The translations under genes and the position numbers were made by a program. Under the pieces are notes generated by a model. It searched no databases. It was not told where the DNA came from and saw only the letters and a list, made by a program, of their open reading frames with translations. This document shows, piece by piece, positions 62,601 to 64,000 of a DNA stretch of 64,000 nt. The DNA lies in NCBI RefSeq assembly GCF_026248825.1, contig NZ_CP110973.1, positions 1-64,000 of the forward strand. Reading direction: 5' to 3'. The DNA comes from Larkinella insperata (GTDB lineage: Bacteria > Bacteroidota > Bacteroidia > Cytophagales > Spirosomataceae). The stretch's first letter is position 1; each line of letters opens with the position of its first letter.

Positions 62601-64000
62601 GCCAAACAGGGCATAAGGTGCCCCGTTGTCAACCTGGGTGCGGTTAAGTGGTCCACTCAACACCATCCGCACCGAGCCCACCGTGGCCGGACTGGTGTTG
62701 GCCCGGATGTTGATGCTGCGCGAAGCCAGCGTAGCCAGGTTGACCGTCTCCCCATCACTCATCACCTTAATCTCCTGATCACTGGTGGCGTTGATCAAAC
62801 TGAAGCTGACCAGCGACTGAGCAGCCGCACTGACCGTCACGCTGAAGACCTTTTGATCCGACAGTGCGGGTGAGCCGTTGTCGGTTGCTTTGATGCTCAG
62901 GCTGAAGGTGCCGGTGGTTGTCGGCGTCCAATTGAAGGCCCCCGTACTGGCGTTGATGCTGGCACCCGATGGACCCGACACACTGTAGGTCAGCGTTTGA
63001 ACAGGGAAGTCAGGGTCGGTGGCTTGGGCTGTCAGACTCAGTGTCTGGCCGGCCGTCAGCGTCTGGTTGCTGATCGCCGTTAAAACCGGTGCCTGATTGG
63101 CCGGAGCAGTAGCTGGTACAATCTCAATGGCATTGACTTTGGGGCTCTGCGAGCTGCCCGTACTGAAGGCAACATTTAACGTCCCATCCGTAACATTCAC
63201 CCCTAACGTTTCCTGCATGGCCTTGAGCGTGCCCCCCGCTTTCTGAGCAATGTCATACTCAGTCAGTCGACGAACCCCTTCCACATCCACATGAAACTTA
63301 CGGGTAGTTGACCCGCTGATCACCCCCGAGAAGGTTTCGGCGAAGTGCAGGATTAGGTTATAATAGCCGTTGCTGACGGGAACGGCATAGCTAAAGTCAC
63401 CAAAGCGTTCGGTTTGGTATAGCGCGTCATCGACGGTATTATCGATGGGTACATTGCCGGCGTTGGCCGTGCTGCCTCCGCTAAAGTATGCATCAGCCGC
63501 GAATTGCCGGCTTCCGCTGGCCGCAAAGGAAGGTCCCCCGGCATTGATCCGTATGGCAGGCAAAATTACCGTGACTGTAAAAACTTTCTGATCCGACAAG
63601 GCCGGAGAACCGTTATCGGTCACCTTGACGGTGAAACTGCTGGTTCCCGTCCTAGTGGGCGTCCAGCTGATCACCCCCGTGTTGGCGTTGATGCTGGCAC
63701 CACTCGGTCCGGTCAGGCTGTAGGTCAGCGTCTGAGCCGGCACATTGGCATCGGTAGCCTGCGCCGTCACATTCAGCGTCTCTCCTGTTGCTATCGTCTG
63801 GTTGCTAAGCGCCGTTAAGACCGGGGCCTGGTTGGGGACATTGATCGTTATTACAAAGTCATCGCTGCTCGTGCCGCCTTTGCCATCACGGGCCGTCACC
63901 TTAACGGTGATGCTGCCCGCGCTGCCCGAAGGCGGAGTGCCGCTAAATCGGCGGGTACTGGCAGTAAAGCTTAGCCAGCTTGGCAGATTTGCATTATTTG
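59655..64000 (-). CDS. C-terminal part of a giant T9SS-exported Ig/malectin protein (start outside window)
   Basis: The frame is open from the right edge through 63899 (an internal GTG) to the stop at 59655, about 1448 residues. Order from N to C: cadherin-like module (edge to 63830), putative-Ig, malectin (63560-63110; IRINAGGPSFAASGSRQFAA), putative-Ig, then LINA/putative-Ig pairs repeating with an exact 645-bp period (starts at 62464, 61819, 61174). An extra cadherin-like module, a last LINA module and a T9SS type-A sorting domain (YSPNPFYQYFTLKVQGKG to RRYRIIKTQ) close it. LINA modules alternate between two sequence subtypes. It closely resembles the tail of the giant protein at 7432-20540 and presumably has the same surface role. 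Confidence 0.9.
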   Translation of the reverse strand, partial: NNANLPSWLSFTASTRRFSGTPPSGSAGSITVKVTARDGKGGTSSDDFVITINVPNQAPVLTALSNQTIATGETLNVTAQATDANVPAQTLTYSLTGPSGASINANTGVISWTPTRTGTSSFTVKVTDNGSPALSDQKVFTVTVILPAIRINAGGPSFAASGSRQFAADAYFSGGSTANAGNVPIDNTVDDALYQTERFGDFSYAVPVSNGYYNLILHFAETFSGVISGSTTRKFHVDVEGVRRLTEYDIAQKAGGTLKAMQETLGVNVTDGTLNVAFSTGSSQSPKVNAIEIVPATAPANQAPVLTAISNQTLTAGQTLSLTAQATDPDFPVQTLTYSVSGPSGASINASTGAFNWTPTTTGTFSLSIKATDNGSPALSDQKVFSVTVSAAAQSLVSFSLINATSDQEIKVMSDGETVNLATLASRSINIRANTSPATVGSVRMVLSGPLNRTQVDNGAPYALFGNSGSDYTGWTPAVGSYTLTATPYTATAAGGTAGTPLTISFTVIDQAPVTNTAPVLASIGNKIVTLGQPLSFTAQATDSDVPAQTLTYSVSGPSGASINASTGAFSWTPTTTGTFSLTIKAADNGSPALSDQKVFSVTVSAAAQSLVSFSLINATSDQEIKVMSDGETVNLATLASRSINIRANTNPGTVGSVRMVLSGKQSRNQVDNGAPYALFGDSNGNFNNWAPAVGSYTLTATPYTATAAGGTAGTPLTISFTVIDQAPVTNTAPVLASIGNKIVTLGQPLSFTAQATDSDVPAQTLTYSVSGPSGASINASTGAFNWTPTTTGTFSLSIKATDNGSPALSDQKVFSVTVSAAAQSLVSFSLINATSDQEIKVMSDGETVNLATLASRSISIRANTSPATVGSVRMVLSGPLNRTQVDNGAPYALFGNSGSDYTSWTPAVGSYTLTATPYTATAAGGTAGTPLTISFTVIDQAPVTNTAPVLASIGNKIVTLGQPLSFTAQATDSDVPAQTLTYSLTGPASASINASTGAFNWTPTTTGTVSLTIKVTDSGSPALSAQEVITVTVNTAAPTNQPPVVATALVNQSAKVGTAFSYQFSAGSFTDADGDALTYTASLENNAALPAWLSFNASSRTFSGTPTSSTPASLSVKVTANDGKGGSVSSSFVISISPANSAPVLASVGDKTITLGQTLSFTAQATDSDVPAQTLTYSVSGPSGASINASTGAFSWTPTTTGTFSLTIKAADNGSPALSDQKVFSVTVSAAAQSLVSFSLINATSDQEIKVMSDGETVNLATLASRSINIRANTNPGTVGSVRMVLSGKQSRNQVDNGAPYALFGDSNGNFNNWAPAVGSYTLTATPYTATAAGGTAGTPLTISFTVIDQASGARILTDRDSETAEIKVTYSPNPFYQYFTLKVQGKGNESLPIVIYDMYGRESLRLEDAQPEQTIHMGKEYVPGVYLLQLGVGKTARRYRIIKTQ
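61174..63108 (-). repeat. 645-bp tandem repeats (LINA plus putative-Ig unit, three copies)
   Basis: The string GCCTGATCGAT(A)ACCGTGAAG recurs at 61174, 61819 and 62464, exactly 645 bp (215 codons) apart, with near-identical DNA in between. A further partial copy starts at 59944. LINA subtypes alternate: PLNRTQ/GNSGSDY (62464 and 61174) and KQSRNQ/GDSNGNF (61819 and 59944). This indicates duplication of a two-unit, 1290-bp block. Confidence 0.85.

Noticed and set aside
59944..63108. Regular repeats considered as a CRISPR or satellite array
   Set aside because: The 645-bp units are coding, in frame, and encode Ig-like modules.

Overview
The window looks like part of the chromosome of a Bacteroidetes bacterium, most likely of the order Cytophagales (Spirosoma/Larkinella-like). 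The reasons are the type IX secretion (T9SS) type-A C-terminal sorting domains on very large secreted proteins, Bacteroidetes-style Wzi and Wzc proteins, arrays of malectin and putative-Ig domains, and long AT-rich intergenic regions. The genus is inferred from protein style only. No rRNA, tRNA or CRISPR was seen.

Layout. 1-3302 (minus): the N-terminal 1100 residues of a secreted CBM-like/Ig/Kelch protein that runs off the left edge. 4846-7310 (plus): an AraC-family regulator, a short-chain dehydrogenase, and a small membrane-anchored protein. 7432-20540 (minus): a giant gene of about 13 kb encoding a beta-propeller, thrombospondin-3-type calcium repeats, seven malectin domains, Kelch repeats and many Ig-like modules; its C-terminal sorting signal is cut off by a frameshift at a scarred module junction. 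21936-45176 (minus): a complete-looking Wzx/Wzy-type exopolysaccharide locus with export and kinase proteins (Wza, Wzc), the initiating phosphoglycosyltransferase, flippase, polymerase, eight glycosyltransferases, an acetyltransferase, an SGNH esterase-like protein, and sugar-nucleotide enzymes for UDP-glucuronate, UDP-galacturonate and GDP-L-fucose. 46490-46822: a decayed IS5-family transposase fragment. 47148-48626: a Wzi-like outer-membrane protein. 49133-57379 (minus): two more T9SS-exported proteins, a DUF5060 glycoside-hydrolase-like protein with malectin and a right-handed beta-helix protein. 57494-57625: a degenerate copy of the beta-helix gene's start. 57995-58594: a small secreted protein of unknown function. 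59655-64000 (minus): the C-terminal part of another giant Ig/malectin protein, with its start beyond the right edge.

Working model (inference). The central locus makes and exports a fucose- and uronic-acid-containing acidic polysaccharide. The flanking T9SS cargo carries malectin, CBM-like, beta-helix and glycosidase-like domains and may bind, crosslink or remodel that polymer at the cell surface. Two sequence observations support joint control. A motif, TTTGTCTGATAAATA in the minus orientation, recurs about 0.85-1.25 kb upstream of most of these minus-strand genes. A perfect 40-bp palindrome lies just upstream of wza. The giant genes share nearly identical modules in direct orientation about 52 kb apart on either side of the polysaccharide locus, so recombination between them could delete or amplify it.
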